Origin: Strigamia acuminata
Lineage: Eukaryota > Arthropoda > Chilopoda > Geophilomorpha > Linotaeniidae
NCBI GenBank assembly: GCA_949358305.1
Contig: CASHSZ010000011.1
Location: 1 to 64,000, forward strand
Reading direction: 5' to 3'
Length of the DNA stretch: 64,000 nucleotides
The first letter of the stretch is position 1, and each line of letters starts with the position of its first letter. The translations under genes and the position numbers were made by a program. Of the stretch, positions 1 to 9,968 are shown one piece after another. The notes under the pieces are model-generated. The model was not told the origin of the DNA and did not search any database. It saw nothing but the letters and a program-made list of their open reading frames with translations.

Positions 1-2358
1 TGTGAACTTTGCTCTGCAGCAAAGTTCAATTTTACCCCTTAATTACTCTGTATTTGTAGATTTAGGCCCAGTTTACAACAACTGAGTTGTTTAGCCATTT
101 TTTTTTCATCGATTACTTTTTTTTGGGGCGTTTTCCTGGTTGGATAAGTTCTATTTCAGGTTTGGCCTTCCTTGCCACCTGCTCCAGCCGTATGAGAAAT
201 GCTTATGTGACAGAAATTTCTAATACAATTTCTGCAGTTGTTCACATGGCTGTTTTTATCCTATCACGAATTAGCAAAATTGGATTAACCAATGGCACGA
301 ATTAAGTTTTTATCAATTATGACTCACTATTTTCGTGCGTCATCTAGTTGCATTAAGCGAGGCCGTTACAATTGAGAAAAACCTTAATTCGTGTCATTTG
401 TTAATAAAATTTTGCTAATACGAAATATGATTTAAAAACCAGCCATGTGAATCAACTGTAGAATTTGTATTTCGAACTTTTATCACACAGGCGTTTGTAT
501 CACCGTTGGAGTCAGGTGGCAGAGCTGCTGCTTGGAGTAATTGTTGCGTCGATATATTTTGCCACGTTTATGTCTTAATTATTAAAGTTTTCAAAGTGTT
601 TTAAATATTATTTGCCTGTAATGAATTTATTATTTGCTTTTTAAATATTGCAACTTTTATTGTTCTTTATTAAAGTTCAATTTATTTAGTTTTTATTGCT
701 TTAACCCTCCCCAATCCAACCTAGGGTCAATTTTGACCTCCAAAAGTGTTTTTATTTTTTTTCTCAAAAACAATTGGGATTTTCATTCTGAAATTTCATG
801 TATTTGCATTGAACATCATATCAAACAATAAAAAAAAATAATAGATTTAAAAATTGCAAATAAAAATTTTCAAAAAAAATTCCTTTGTTTACTCACTACT
901 TTTGAATGCAATGTCAATTATTTTTGTCGCTATCTTTTGACAAATGCCGAATTGCTGAAATTTCTTCATAAACATGAAATTCTCAGAGAATAAAATCATT
1001 TTCACTCCTCATTTTGGGAAAATTTTTTTCGGCTTGGGGTTAAAATGACCCGGGTTGGGTGAGTAAGAAATTTTTTTAAGTTGAGGCTGCGAGGGTTAAG
1101 CAATGTTAAGCTTTAGAAATGAAATGCAAACTGTTTTTTTATGTATTTGTGAACTTTGCTCTGCAGCAAAGTTCAATTTTACCCCTTAATTACTCTGTAT
1201 TTGTAGATTTAGGCCCAGTTTACAACAACTGAGTTGTTTAGCCATTTTTTTTTCATCGATTACTTTTTTTTGGGGCGTTTTCCTGGTTGGATAAGTTCTA
1301 TTTCAGGTTTGGCCTTCCTTGCCACCTGCTCCAGCCGTATGAGAAATGCTTATGTGACAGAAATTTCTAATACAATTTCTGCAGTTGTTCACATGGCTGT
1401 TTTTATCCTATCACGAATTAGCAAAATTGGATTAACCAATGGCACGAATTAAGTTTTTATCAATTATGACTACCTATTTTCGTGCGTCATCTATGCATTA
1501 AGCGAGGCCGTTACAATTGAGAAAAACCTTAATTCGTGTCATTTGTTAATAAAATTTTGCTAATACGAAATATGATTTAAAAACCAGCCATGTGAATCAA
1601 CTGTAGAATTTGTATTTCGAACTTTTATCACACAGGCGTTTGTATCACCGTTGGAGTCAGGTGGCAGAACTGCTGCTTGGAGTAATTGTTGCGTCGATAT
1701 ATTTTGCCACGTTTATGTCTTAATTATTAAAGTTTTCAAAGTGTTTTAAATATTATTTGCCTGTAATGAATTTATTATTTGCTTTTTAAATATTGCAACT
1801 TTTATTGTTCTTTATTAAAGTTCAATTTATTTAGTTTTTATTGCTTTAACCCTCCCCAATCCAACCTAGGGTCAATTTTGACCTCCAAAAGTGTTTTTAT
1901 TTTTTTTCTCAAAAACAATTGGGATTTTCATTCTGAAATTTCATGTATTTGCATTGAACATCATATCAAACAATAAAAAAAAATAATAGATTTAAAAATT
2001 GCAAATAAAAATTTTCAAAAAAAATTCCTTTGTTTACTCACTACTTTTGAATGCAATGTCAATTATTTTTGTCGCTATCTTTTGACAAATGCCGAATTGC
2101 TGAAATTTCTTCATAAACATGAAATTCTCAGAGAATAAAATCATTTTCACTCCTCATTTTGGGAAAATTTTTTTCGGCTTGGGGTTAAAAATGACCCGGG
2201 TTGGGTGAGTAAGAAATTTTTTTAAGTTGGGGCTGCGAGGGTTAAGCAATGTTAAGCTTTAGAAATGAAATGCAAACTGTTTTTTTATGTATTTGTGAAC
2301 TTTGCTCTGCAGCAAAGTTCAATTTTACCCCTTAATTACTCTGTATTTGTAGATTTAG
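1..2358. repeat. Tandem 1.15-kb repeat (two copies plus a partial third)
   Basis: Bases 1-1146 recur almost unchanged from 1148 and begin a third time near 2290. The third copy stops at about 2358, where different sequence takes over. Copies differ by a few indels and substitutions (for example near 330 and 1470). The unit is AT-rich, has long T and A runs, and carries only short unconvincing reading frames. No transposase, RNA gene or known domain was recognised. It may be a satellite monomer or a recently duplicated non-autonomous element. Confidence 0.9.
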
Positions 2359-2480
2359 CCTTTTCGCGGATTGGCTTCCGCGAAATCCGCATTTCGGGGG
2401 TGACTATTCTGGGAATTCCGGGTGGACCATACTCTTCCGAAAAATGTCCGGGGTGGTGTTGGGAGTGTCGATAGACTGTT
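2359..2480 (+). mobile_element. Diverged copy of the left end of the giant element
   Basis: This stretch aligns by eye with 10,496-10,620. Both start CCTT, share a run around AAATCCGCA(T/C)TT, GTGACTATTC and CTCTTCCG, and continue through a TGTCCGGGG motif and GAGTGYCGATAGAC. Divergence is clearly higher than between the 10.5-kb and 62.8-kb copies. It interrupts the third copy of the 1.15-kb repeat right after GATTTAG, so the flank is TTTA-like rather than a clean TTAA. It is probably an old relative of the same transposon family, truncated on its other side. Confidence 0.6.
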
Positions 2481-3634
2481 TTGTGTCAAGGTTGCCAATT
2501 TTCATGTAAGTATTGGAAGGTTCATTTCTGTGCATTCTCATATATTTTTTTCACAGGAGCAACGAGGCGCGATGAAGGGGGATCAAGCGAGAGTGAATAA
2601 AATAAACTCGTTTTTGTCTCAAATGCGCGTTTGCGTTTGTAAATTTGGTTGTCTTGCAACGCGGTGGCGCGTTTGAGTTTCGTGTTGCGATACAAACACG
2701 CACGGGTGCGTATTGGAGTCGTAAACGACTTTCTGTCGCAATGCGATCGCGTATTTGACAAATTTCTGCAGATTTTTGCCAATATTTGACAATTTTCAGA
2801 CAAATTTCAATTAATTTTAGAAATTTTTGAGAGATTTCAATAAAAGTTTGAGGAATTTCTTATGCTGACGCTAAAATGCCAAAAGGAGTCTTAACTCAGA
2901 AGAGCACTTTTCCGACCACTTAGGTGTCGGAAAAGCACTTCCAAAGGTCGCAAAACGTGCTCTACGCGTTTTTTGACACTAGAACGGTCGAAAACGAGTC
3001 TAAAACTGCTAAGCTGGCGCCTGTAACTTGGCGCATTCGCTGGGTCGCTCGAAAATGAGATTCGAGCAAACCGAAATCTATGAGAGAAACGCGCCGGCGG
3101 AAATATTCGTTTTTACCAATGAATACTTAATAAATCTTCATGGGAATTTAATCCCAATCTACTGTAGGCTTAGGAACCTTGAATACCAAATAAAAACAAA
3201 GGAGCAAAGACGGGAAACAAAGAACAAGGGCCCGACGCCCGTAAATCACCAAAATGGCTATCTGCCAGACACGCTAGTGGCCTTGAGCCACTTCTAACTT
3301 CGTTTTCGAGGTCGTGGGTCTCGAAAACGACTAAACCGAGTGGTGGGAACGATTCCCCGAGGTCTTTTTGTAGAGTTTGGATCAGCCATATGGTGTTTGG
3401 TATTTATGCTGCGCCTTTCTGGATTGGCGTAGCAACGGCGCAATGCAGCGATTGTTGCTTATTGTCTAAAAGTCGAGAGTTGTTTGTTATTGTTGTGATT
3501 TCAGCTTAGCTATCAGCTCTTGTTTTGCGATGATCGTTCAACTTGTCGTCTGCTTGTGTTTATTTATCATTTGGTTTGCCCCGGCATTTTATCCAGTGTT
3601 AATGCTGGCTTTATTTGGTTTGTTTGCTTTTTAC
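2481..3634. other. Unassigned AT-rich region
   Basis: No gene was recognised. A GA-rich stretch near 2560-2600 is followed by many TTTGACAA/TTTCAATT words around 2750-2850, reminiscent of the TTGTCAA-rich part of the giant element's terminal block. A reading frame at 3028-3297 (89 aa) has no recognisable domain and is not called. Confidence 0.4.
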
Positions 3635-3882
3635 TGTGTAAAGGACAAATCAATGATGGTTATTCATTGATTTGTTCTCTAAGGACAAATCAATGATGGT
3701 TATTCATTGATTTGTTCTCTTTTGTTATGTATTTGACTTGAGAAGAACAAATCTCAAGTCATGACACTTGCTTTCTGTTTTCTGACAAATAAAGATGTCA
3801 GCCACCACTGGATTAGAATGGTGGTTTTAGCAATTCTGACTTTTTGGCTTCTCACATGCACTCACCACGGTTTGGACACTCA
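3635..3882 (+). repeat. Possible LTR with downstream primer-binding-like site
   Basis: The stretch starts TGTGTAAAGG and ends ACACTCA. It carries an AATAAA near 3787 and is followed at 3886 by TGGTAGCAGAGG, which resembles the tRNA-primer site of LTR retrotransposons. Inside it, 3641-3720 holds two nearly identical head-to-tail copies of a 40-base unit. Each copy is itself a hairpin (ACAAATCAATGA paired with TCATTGATTTGT). No matching 3' LTR and no gag-pol frame were found, so this is a weak call. The boundary at 3635 is a guess. Confidence 0.35.
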
Positions 3883-5985
3883 TAATGGTAGCAGAGGGTG
3901 GTTTTGGTGAGTGCTACGTTAATTTAACGCTCGGAATCGAATTCGCGACGTAATTCTGGCCGGGAACGTCTTGTGCGCATCGACGGGAATTGCCGTAGCG
4001 GCGGGCAGCACGAGAGCGACGATTTTTCCGACCGGACGAGCGAGTTTCGCGTGCTTCGTAAAGCAGCGAAGTCGGCGAATTGCGACCCGAAGCAGTGAGA
4101 AGCAATTGTCAACGAATTTGGCAACGAAACAGCTTGGAATCATCGTGGAATTAGTTGCCTGGACTGCAGGAACATTAGAAAGTATTTGTCGAATACATTT
4201 GGTGAAAATAACACCGTTTTTTCGTGTTTCAAATCCACGATGACGCGAAATTCCAAGATGGCGGCCCCCAGTGTGTTTTTGAGAAGTGGCCGTGTTTAGA
4301 CTGTTTCCAGGTCGCCCAGCGGTTTACAACGCTGGATTTGGCATCGTTTTAGTGCAAAAAGGCATGACGGATCGTTTGGAAGCGGTTTCCAGTTGATTCG
4401 AGGACAATTTTTGGTCGAAACGAGGATTTTTGACCGGCGACGTGCGCGAACATATTTTGCCAACACATTACGAGTGTTTTCGCCAGTTTTAACGTCTCTC
4501 AGCACTGGAAATTACAACGTGGGACCACATAAGGATCCCAGGAAGCGATAGGAAGCGGTTTGGGAATAAATCGAATTGTTTTTGGCCGGAATCGAGCATT
4601 TTTCGGCGGCAACAAGTGCGGCGATTTGGGATCGTTTTGAAGCACGACGCACGTTTTAAATACGTGCCCATCGAGTTGGAAGACGTTTAGGAAACGTATT
4701 TCGGTGGAAGGAGAGGATTTTCGTGTCCGGGACACGACAAACGAGCGGTTTGGACCGGTTTTCAAGCGACGAGACCCGCAACAAACGAGCGGCGTCGCAT
4801 TCGACGATAGTGCGTCGAAATTCGCGGAAAATCACCGAGATTCGACTGTGGAATCGTGTAGGAACACGATTGGATTGCCTCTATACAGTAGGAACATTTA
4901 TTTGGTCAATTTATTATTAATTTTCCTTGTATTTTTGCCGAGATGTGCGGAGCAGCCGAATCCAAGATGGCGGCGCCCATCTCAATCCACGATAGCAGCC
5001 GTGTTTAGCCTGTTTTGAAGTCGTGGAGTGGTCACCAGCGCTGGAATTACGACGTGGGACCACATAAGAAGTCTAAGAATCGATTGGGACCGGTTTGGAG
5101 TCGAAACGGACCATTTTTCGTCGAAAACGAAGCATTTTCCGGCGGCGACGAGTGAAATTGGATTTCACAACGTTCAGAAGTTGTCACTCATTCTAATTGA
5201 GCATTTCTGCGTTGGATTACGTCGGGTAGACGTTCAACGAAGCAGCGACAGACGTCTGGACGACGTCACAGAATTTTTGACGAACAATTCGAGTTTTCTT
5301 GGACGCGTTTGGTGCGACGGGCACAAACGCATCGCGGATTTGCACGTAGAGTGTATCTGCGCAACGAAGGGACTGGTTAAGTCTTGTGCCAGGTGCACAA
5401 GTGAATTACAACGATTCAAGCGACGTTACAACGACGTCAACGTGGGATTTTGCGACGCGAAAATCCCGCAAACAAGAAGACAACGTGCCAACTGAGTGTA
5501 TTATTATTTTGGGTTGTCGTGAAACTTTGTATAGTTATTTAAGGTTTTGTTTTGGGGTCCCTTTGTTTGTTTTCCGCCCTTTACTCATTCGAGTAGCGGA
5601 ATCCTATTTCCACACAGGCTATTTCTGGCCACCAAGTGTCCCGCGGGCCCAGGCGCACCGGTCGGAACTTGGGAAATACTGTGTGGAGTTTTGCGTCTCA
5701 CTTATTGAGATAAGTCCAGGGTGGATTGTGATTTTTCTCCTTCATTTTGGTTGGGGAAAATTGTGTTTTTGTGTATTTGCAAAGTGGAAAAGTGCATTTT
5801 AGTGAAAGTGCTGCAAATAATTGAAGCAATGTGTTTTGTGCCGTCACTAAATTTATTAGTGAGTGTGGTGTGGTTGTGTGGCTCGAATTTTGTGCGCACA
5901 GCGTTTTGTGCAAGGAGAAGGTCTTTAACAGACAATGTGAGTGACTGCAACAAGCAGACAATGGATGACACACACAAGGCACAAT
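3883..5985. other. Probable retroelement-derived region with a duplicated block
   Basis: Two diverged copies of one block lie about 707 bp apart: 4255-4625 and 4962-5155. They share an AAGATGGCGGC motif, GCCGTGTTTAG, and the string ACGTGGGACCACATAAG at about 4517 and 5050. Reading frames here (for example 5028-5495 and 5386-5802) show no recognisable Gag, protease or polymerase motif. If the upstream stretch is an LTR, this would be its untranslated leader or a decayed gag. Otherwise it is unassigned. Confidence 0.35.
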
Positions 5986-5989
5986 TGAA

Positions 5990-6160
5990 GATGAGTAGTG
6001 GGTTTATGGGGATCCTGGGCCAGCGGTTGACGGTTAGGGGGGTGGGGGAGGGAGTGGTGAGGGTTAAGTGGGGGGGAGATAAGGGGAGGGGAAGATAAGG
6101 GGAGGGGGAGATAAGAGGAGGGGGAGATAAGGAGAGGGGGAGATAAGGGGAGAGCTAAGT
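5990..6160 (+). repeat. G-rich GGGGAGATAAG tandem repeat
   Basis: Short units of GGGGAG and GATAAG repeat about ten times, with many runs of four or more G on the plus strand. The tract could form G-quadruplexes. It lies just upstream of the virus-like cluster. Confidence 0.8.
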
Positions 6161-6236
6161 GGGGGTGACTAATTGCTTCAATCAATCAGTCTTATCATTC
6201 AATCAATGTGCCCTAGGCTATTATTTGTTATTGTTT

Positions 6237-6392
6237 TTCTTTACTTAAGTACCTTGTTGTTGTTTTTTCCAAAGGACCCTTGTTTTTCTTTACTTAAGTA
6301 CCTTGTTGTTGTTTTTCCCAAATTTTCAAAGGACCCTTGTTTTTCTTTACTTAAGTACCTTGTTGTTGTTTTTCCCAAATTTTCAAAGGATC
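6237..6392 (+). repeat. Three copies of a ~58-bp tandem repeat
   Basis: Three direct copies contain TTTCTTTACTTAAGTACC, TTGTTGTTGTTTTTCC and CAAAGGACCC; the first is shorter by about 11 bases. They precede the promoter of the PC4-like gene. No coding sense was seen. Confidence 0.85.
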
Positions 6393-6449
6393 CTTAGGCT
6401 ACTTTTAACCAAAGGAGGGATATTATTGGATACTCATCAATGTCAGTGA

Positions 6450-6512
6450 TGGAAAGGGAGGGTAAAACAGGAAGTGAGCGGTTCAAAGGGGAGGAGTCAC
6501 CTTGTATAAATG
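6450..6512 (+). promoter_or_regulatory. Promoter of the PC4-like gene with shared upstream element and TATA box
   Basis: An element reading AAAACAGGAAGTGAGCGG, then CAAAGGGGAGGAGTC, precedes TATAAATG at about 6504. The same element occurs just upstream of the AlkB-like gene at about 7640-7675. The TATA box fits a transcript start near 6535, which supports the ATG at 6558 rather than the one at 6510. Confidence 0.6.
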
Positions 6513-6557
6513 CAACTCGCATTTTGGGATACTCACCATTTCTTTCACAAACAAGCC

Positions 6558-7214
6558 ATGACTACTACTTCAAGCAGCGGGACCTACTCTCTTGGTGGGG
6601 AGATCTATTGTCAAGTCAATCCATTTCTAGCTGGAGTCTACATCCACCTAAGACGATTTCTGACATACCCGAACGGAAAGCTGTATCCCTCTCGTGATGG
6701 TATGTGCATGAACGTTAAGACATTTTATGATTTTGTGGAACATTGGAAGCAGATAACGAGTGAAATTGCGAATTTAAAAACCAAGAAATCATCAACCATT
6801 GAGTGTGTAGGTGGTGTTTTAGTCACTATTTCCAAGTCGAAAACTGATGATGTATCTTTGATGATATGTCGTTCATTTGCGCCAGAGAAGTTTATTCTGC
6901 TTTCATATGAACAATGGCGTCAACTTAAGATGCAGCGATCATCCATATTTTCGGGCATCGATGAAGCTCTGTCAAAGTTGCAAGAGAGCAACCTTCAATT
7001 TCCAGCTATTCCCGAGGAAACAACTGCAAGTTCATTTGTTACTCCGACCACATCTCAAGCTCCAATTGTTTTAAAAAAGAAAAAGGAGAGAAAGCAAATG
7101 AAGAAGAAACCATATCAGAGACCCATTCCTGGTGTGCATTTTGTGGATTCTTCTGATGAGGATGTCGATTCAAAACCTACCAGTGTACCTGTCGATACTG
7201 ATGATGATGAATAG
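6558..7214 (+). CDS. PC4/Sub1-like single-stranded DNA-binding protein
   Basis: A 218-aa protein. About residues 12-50 (IYCQVNPF, VYIHLRRFL, GKLYPSRDGMCM) match the pattern of the PC4 (p15) coactivator fold, with an aromatic/basic strand followed by a K/G-rich turn and a helix containing W. A second, weaker PC4-like half may run from about residue 75 to 115 (GGVLVTISKS ... LLSYEQWRQL). The tail is basic (KKKKERKQMKKK), then acidic and ends DTDDDE. PC4-type proteins bind single-stranded or melted DNA and act in transcription or replication; this role is inferred from the fold. The start was chosen from its distance to the TATA box at 6504. An AATAAA follows at 7317. It is the first gene of a virus-like cluster. 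Domain recognition is by motif only. Confidence 0.6.
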   Translation: MTTTSSSGTYSLGGEIYCQVNPFLAGVYIHLRRFLTYPNGKLYPSRDGMCMNVKTFYDFVEHWKQITSEIANLKTKKSSTIECVGGVLVTISKSKTDDVSLMICRSFAPEKFILLSYEQWRQLKMQRSSIFSGIDEALSKLQESNLQFPAIPEETTASSFVTPTTSQAPIVLKKKKERKQMKKKPYQRPIPGVHFVDSSDEDVDSKPTSVPVDTDDDE

Positions 7215-7316
7215 ATTTATAGTTAATTTGTTATTTGTATTGGTAGAATAGAAATTGTATACTTTAGTTTAAATTTTTTTTTGTACTTATTTCTTTTTTT
7301 TTGTGTTAATTATATA

Positions 7317-7322
7317 AATAAA
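7317..7322 (+). terminator. Poly(A) signal of the PC4-like gene
   Basis: AATAAA about 100 bp after the stop codon at 7214, in an AT-rich 3' end. Confidence 0.6.
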
Positions 7323-7417
7323 ATTTGTTTGAATAAGAATACATCTTTTTTCTTTCATTAATTTCTTTAACAAATAAGTTAAGTTGTAATAAGGGTGTTT
7401 GTGTTATATTAGTGGAA

Positions 7418-7770
7418 ATGGAGGATAAAACAGGAAGCGAGCGGTGCAAAGTTGTCCTCTGCTATGATTCGTTGAAACCATTTTAGACAAGTTTCAACAT
7501 GTCTCATCAATTGCACTGTTTGGAAGGGAGGATAAAACAGAAAGTGAGTGGTGCAAATGTCTCCTCTGCTATGATTCGTTGAAACCATTTTAGACAAGTT
7601 TCAACATGTCTCAGCAATGGCACTGTTTGGAAGGGGGGATAAAACAGGAAGTGAGCGGTGCAAAGGGGAGGAGTCCTCTGCTATAATTTGTTGAAACCGC
7701 TTGGGGGGCAAGTTTAGACATGTCTTTGATTGGACAGCAGAATAGGTTAACTGCTATATATACCGAGCTG
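7418..7770 (+). promoter_or_regulatory. Three ~115-bp promoter repeats plus TATA box upstream of the AlkB-like gene
   Basis: Three direct copies begin near 7418, 7530 and 7631. Each contains GATAAAACAGGAAG or a near variant, GAGCGGTGCAAA or a near variant, and a TGCTATRATT(Y)GTTGAAACC segment. The first two are nearly identical. The third is closest to the element upstream of the PC4-like gene. A TATA box (CTATATATACC) lies at about 7754, some 30-40 bp before the ATG at 7794. This looks like an amplified upstream activating element. Confidence 0.6.
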
Positions 7771-7793
7771 ATGTTTCTTTTGGATGAAAAAAC

Positions 7794-8492
7794 ATGGAGA
7801 AGACGACAATAGAGCCTGTTTGTTGGAAAGATATTCTCAAGCAGGATTTACACTTGCAGTATGGGCTTCTTTTCAACAAAGAAGTAGCTGATTCTACATT
7901 TCAAAAGCTGGAAAATGAAATCACATACTATACAGGTAGACTGAGTCAAATCAAGATTTATGGCAAGTGGATCAATATACCGAGACAACAAGTTGCATTT
8001 GGTGATGATGGATTGAAATATTCATTTTCTGGTAATACTTTACCGGTTAAAACTTGGACTCCTCTTTTGCGTGATTTACGAGATGCCGTTCAGTTTGTTA
8101 CCGGACATGAATTTAACTTTGTTCTCGTTAATCGTTATGCAAATGGCAACCAGACTATTGGTGAACATCGAGACGATGAGGTGGGACTTCATCCAAACGC
8201 ACCAATAGCGAGCCTGTCTCTAGGACAAAACAGAAACTTTGTTCTTCGTCACGTGTCTCTTAAGCGAAAGTATACTATTCGCAACTCAGTCTTACCACCA
8301 AAGCCGATTTCTCTCGCGTTGGAACACGGTAGCATTCTGCTAATGCACCAACCTACAAACCGTTTTTGGTATCACAGTCTTCCAAAGCAAATTTCTGCAC
8401 TTCATCCGCGAATCAACTTAACTTTTAGAAACATCATTCAAAGTAAGTTCCATTTATTTAATGATATTATTATAAATGAATATTTATTTTAA
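7794..8492 (+). CDS. AlkB-family Fe(II)/2-oxoglutarate dioxygenase
   Basis: A 232-aa unspliced frame with all key residues of the AlkB fold: the H-x-D pair at H125 and D127 (EHRDDE), the distal histidine H194 (WYHSLPK), and the 2-oxoglutarate-binding R-x5-R pattern at R206 and R212 (PRINLTFR). The spacing and the NRYANG and SLGQNRNF stretches look most like ALKBH2/3-type DNA repair enzymes. These remove alkyl groups from nucleic-acid bases by oxidation. The reaction is inferred from the family. A good 62-nt intron (donor GTAAGT at 8443, acceptor TTTTAG ending 8504) would replace the last 16 residues by a single lysine and stop at TGA 8507-8509, overlapping the next gene's ATG. It has its own TATA promoter. 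Confidence 0.85.
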   Translation: MEKTTIEPVCWKDILKQDLHLQYGLLFNKEVADSTFQKLENEITYYTGRLSQIKIYGKWINIPRQQVAFGDDGLKYSFSGNTLPVKTWTPLLRDLRDAVQFVTGHEFNFVLVNRYANGNQTIGEHRDDEVGLHPNAPIASLSLGQNRNFVLRHVSLKRKYTIRNSVLPPKPISLALEHGSILLMHQPTNRFWYHSLPKQISALHPRINLTFRNIIQSKFHLFNDIIINEYLF

Positions 8493-8505
8493 TTCGTGTT
8501 TTAGA

Positions 8506-9165
8506 ATGAATTCGGAACAATTAAAAAACGTAGGTTGTATTATTGACTTTGAGGGATTCCAGTTTGGTCCCGACTTTCTACTCAAGGAGCTCGGAGTGTG
8601 TTTTCTATACAAGGATTCTACTTTAAGTTATCACTTTCGTGTTGGACAATTTGACAAACTAGAACCAAAATGGCAAAAAGTTGCTGCTTGGTTAAAACGT
8701 AATATCCACGGTATGAAGTTTGAAGATGGTCCTGATGATCTACCTCAAAGCTGGATTCCTTTTATCCTCACATCTTTACATATAAATTGTGTTCAGGAAG
8801 CCAACAGACCAATTATTGCATTCAAAGGAGGCCAAATTGAAAAAAATTGGTTAATCAAATGTGACATTCCATACCTCGACCTGGAATCATTGGGATGTCC
8901 AAAATATCAGGACCTTCATTTTAATCTTGATCCTGATTCAAAACCTTTATGTCACCTTCATGAATCCCTACTTCCCTCCAAGTTAATGCACTGTCCTCAA
9001 GCTGAGTGTCTTTGCTTTAAGGAGTGGTGTATTGAAACTCAAGACCATTCTTATCTCGACGATCTTGAAGCCCTCCTTCATGGAACGGGAAATGAAAATG
9101 CGAACGGAGATGATGCGGCGAATCCGGGAACGGAAGCAAACCTTTCGCAACTGGCCTGTTTCTAG
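8506..9165 (+). CDS. DEDD-type exonuclease-like protein of mobile-element type
   Basis: A 219-aa protein beginning at the ATG that overlaps the possible spliced stop of the upstream gene. Near the N-terminus it has a hydrophobic strand ending in D14-x-E16 (CIIDFEGF), the usual first motif of RNase H-fold DEDD 3'-5' exonucleases. Similar IDFEGF-x-KELG starts are known in invertebrate mobile-element proteins. Later acidic positions are not certain. A Cys/His-rich segment follows (C157, C172, C177 and C179 approximately), perhaps binding zinc. The last 30 residues overlap the BIR gene in another frame and look low in complexity. A nuclease role is an inference; the family assignment needs a profile search. 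Confidence 0.5.
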   Translation: MNSEQLKNVGCIIDFEGFQFGPDFLLKELGVCFLYKDSTLSYHFRVGQFDKLEPKWQKVAAWLKRNIHGMKFEDGPDDLPQSWIPFILTSLHINCVQEANRPIIAFKGGQIEKNWLIKCDIPYLDLESLGCPKYQDLHFNLDPDSKPLCHLHESLLPSKLMHCPQAECLCFKEWCIETQDHSYLDDLEALLHGTGNENANGDDAANPGTEANLSQLACF

Positions 9166-9406
9166 ACACATCGCCGACCCTTCCACCTTAGCCCGTGCTG
9201 GATTCAAATACTTGGGTGAAAATGATCATGTTGAGTGCGTCTACTGTCTCGGTCGATTAAAAGAGTGGAAACGTGGTGACATACCTCTTTTGGAACATTA
9301 TTCTTGGTATGCCTATTGTCCATTAATGAGAATTACTTTTGAAAAAGGACTGAATGAAGAGTGGTTGATTTATAAATCCATCTATGGGTTAGATACACCA
9401 GGTTGA
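9080..9406 (+). CDS. Single-BIR inhibitor-of-apoptosis-like protein
   Basis: A 108-aa protein made almost entirely of one BIR domain. It has the R-x3-F-x-N/xWP entry (TFRNWP), a LARAGF-x-YLGENDHVEC core, zinc ligands C-x2-C (CVYC), a histidine 17 residues after the second cysteine (EHYSW) and the final cysteine (AYC), and a GxxxxW-like turn (GRLKEWKRGD). BIR proteins bind caspases or IAP-binding motifs and block apoptosis; many invertebrate DNA viruses carry them. There is no RING finger, so ubiquitin ligase activity is not expected. The ATG at 9080 lies inside the upstream gene's 3' end in a different frame. Expression could use an internal start or its own transcript. Confidence 0.85.
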   Translation: MEREMKMRTEMMRRIRERKQTFRNWPVSRHIADPSTLARAGFKYLGENDHVECVYCLGRLKEWKRGDIPLLEHYSWYAYCPLMRITFEKGLNEEWLIYKSIYGLDTPG

Positions 9407-9435
9407 TAGAAACACCAGATTTTGTAACAATTACT

Positions 9436-9960
9436 TTATTTCTTTGTTTTACTTATTTGTACGATACAATTTTTATCATACAATGTTGACATCTTAAAAT
9501 TAAAAATATGTTTAACAAATTTTGTAACTTTTTTATCATTGTAATATGGATTTCTTGGATTAAATTGATTTTTTATATAATCAAAGCTTTTTCCTTTACA
9601 CCTATTATAAATAAAATAAATGCAATAATATCCACATGCGAGACTACACGGTGATTGATAGGTTTGAGTAATCCTGTTGGTTAGTTTACATCCAATATTT
9701 TGAATAAAAGCAGTAATTTCTTTCGCTGGTGGTTTACCGAACGAATCAAAATATTCAATCGCACCGGGTACTTTCTCATCTCGAAACAATGCTACCCAAT
9801 GTTCGCCTGGTTTTGTATGGGGATGAGTATTTACAACAAACGCGCATGTTTTGTTTGTTTGTTGCGATGAGGATAGCAAATCAATTGGATATACACCTTT
9901 AAAAATTTGCCTCGTCACTGAATTCTTAGATAAAATCTCCGTTATTTGGAGCGTGTTCAT
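9436..9960 (-). CDS. Adenovirus-type (adenain-like, C5) cysteine protease
   Basis: A 174-aa protein with the order of active-site residues of the adenain/Ulp1-like clan: His54 (GEHWVAL), Asp72 (EYFDSFGKPP), Gln102 and Cys109 (SLACGYYC). Length and motif spacing fit viral maturation proteases of adenoviruses and Polinton/adintovirus-type elements. These cleave capsid and core precursors, and that role is inferred here. It is convergent with the BIR gene, only about 30 bp away, and lies directly downstream of the capsid-like gene on the same strand (8-bp gap). That is the context expected for a virion gene pair. All catalytic residues are present. Confidence 0.85.
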   Translation of the reverse strand: MNTLQITEILSKNSVTRQIFKGVYPIDLLSSSQQTNKTCAFVVNTHPHTKPGEHWVALFRDEKVPGAIEYFDSFGKPPAKEITAFIQNIGCKLTNRITQTYQSPCSLACGYYCIYFIYNRCKGKSFDYIKNQFNPRNPYYNDKKVTKFVKHIFNFKMSTLYDKNCIVQISKTKK

Positions 9961-9968
9961 AGCTTGAG

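Noticed and set aside
87-305. Reading frame repeated at 1234-1452 in the tandem 1.15-kb units
   Set aside because: It is conserved only because the whole unit is duplicated; the content is hydrophobic AT-rich sequence with no domain.
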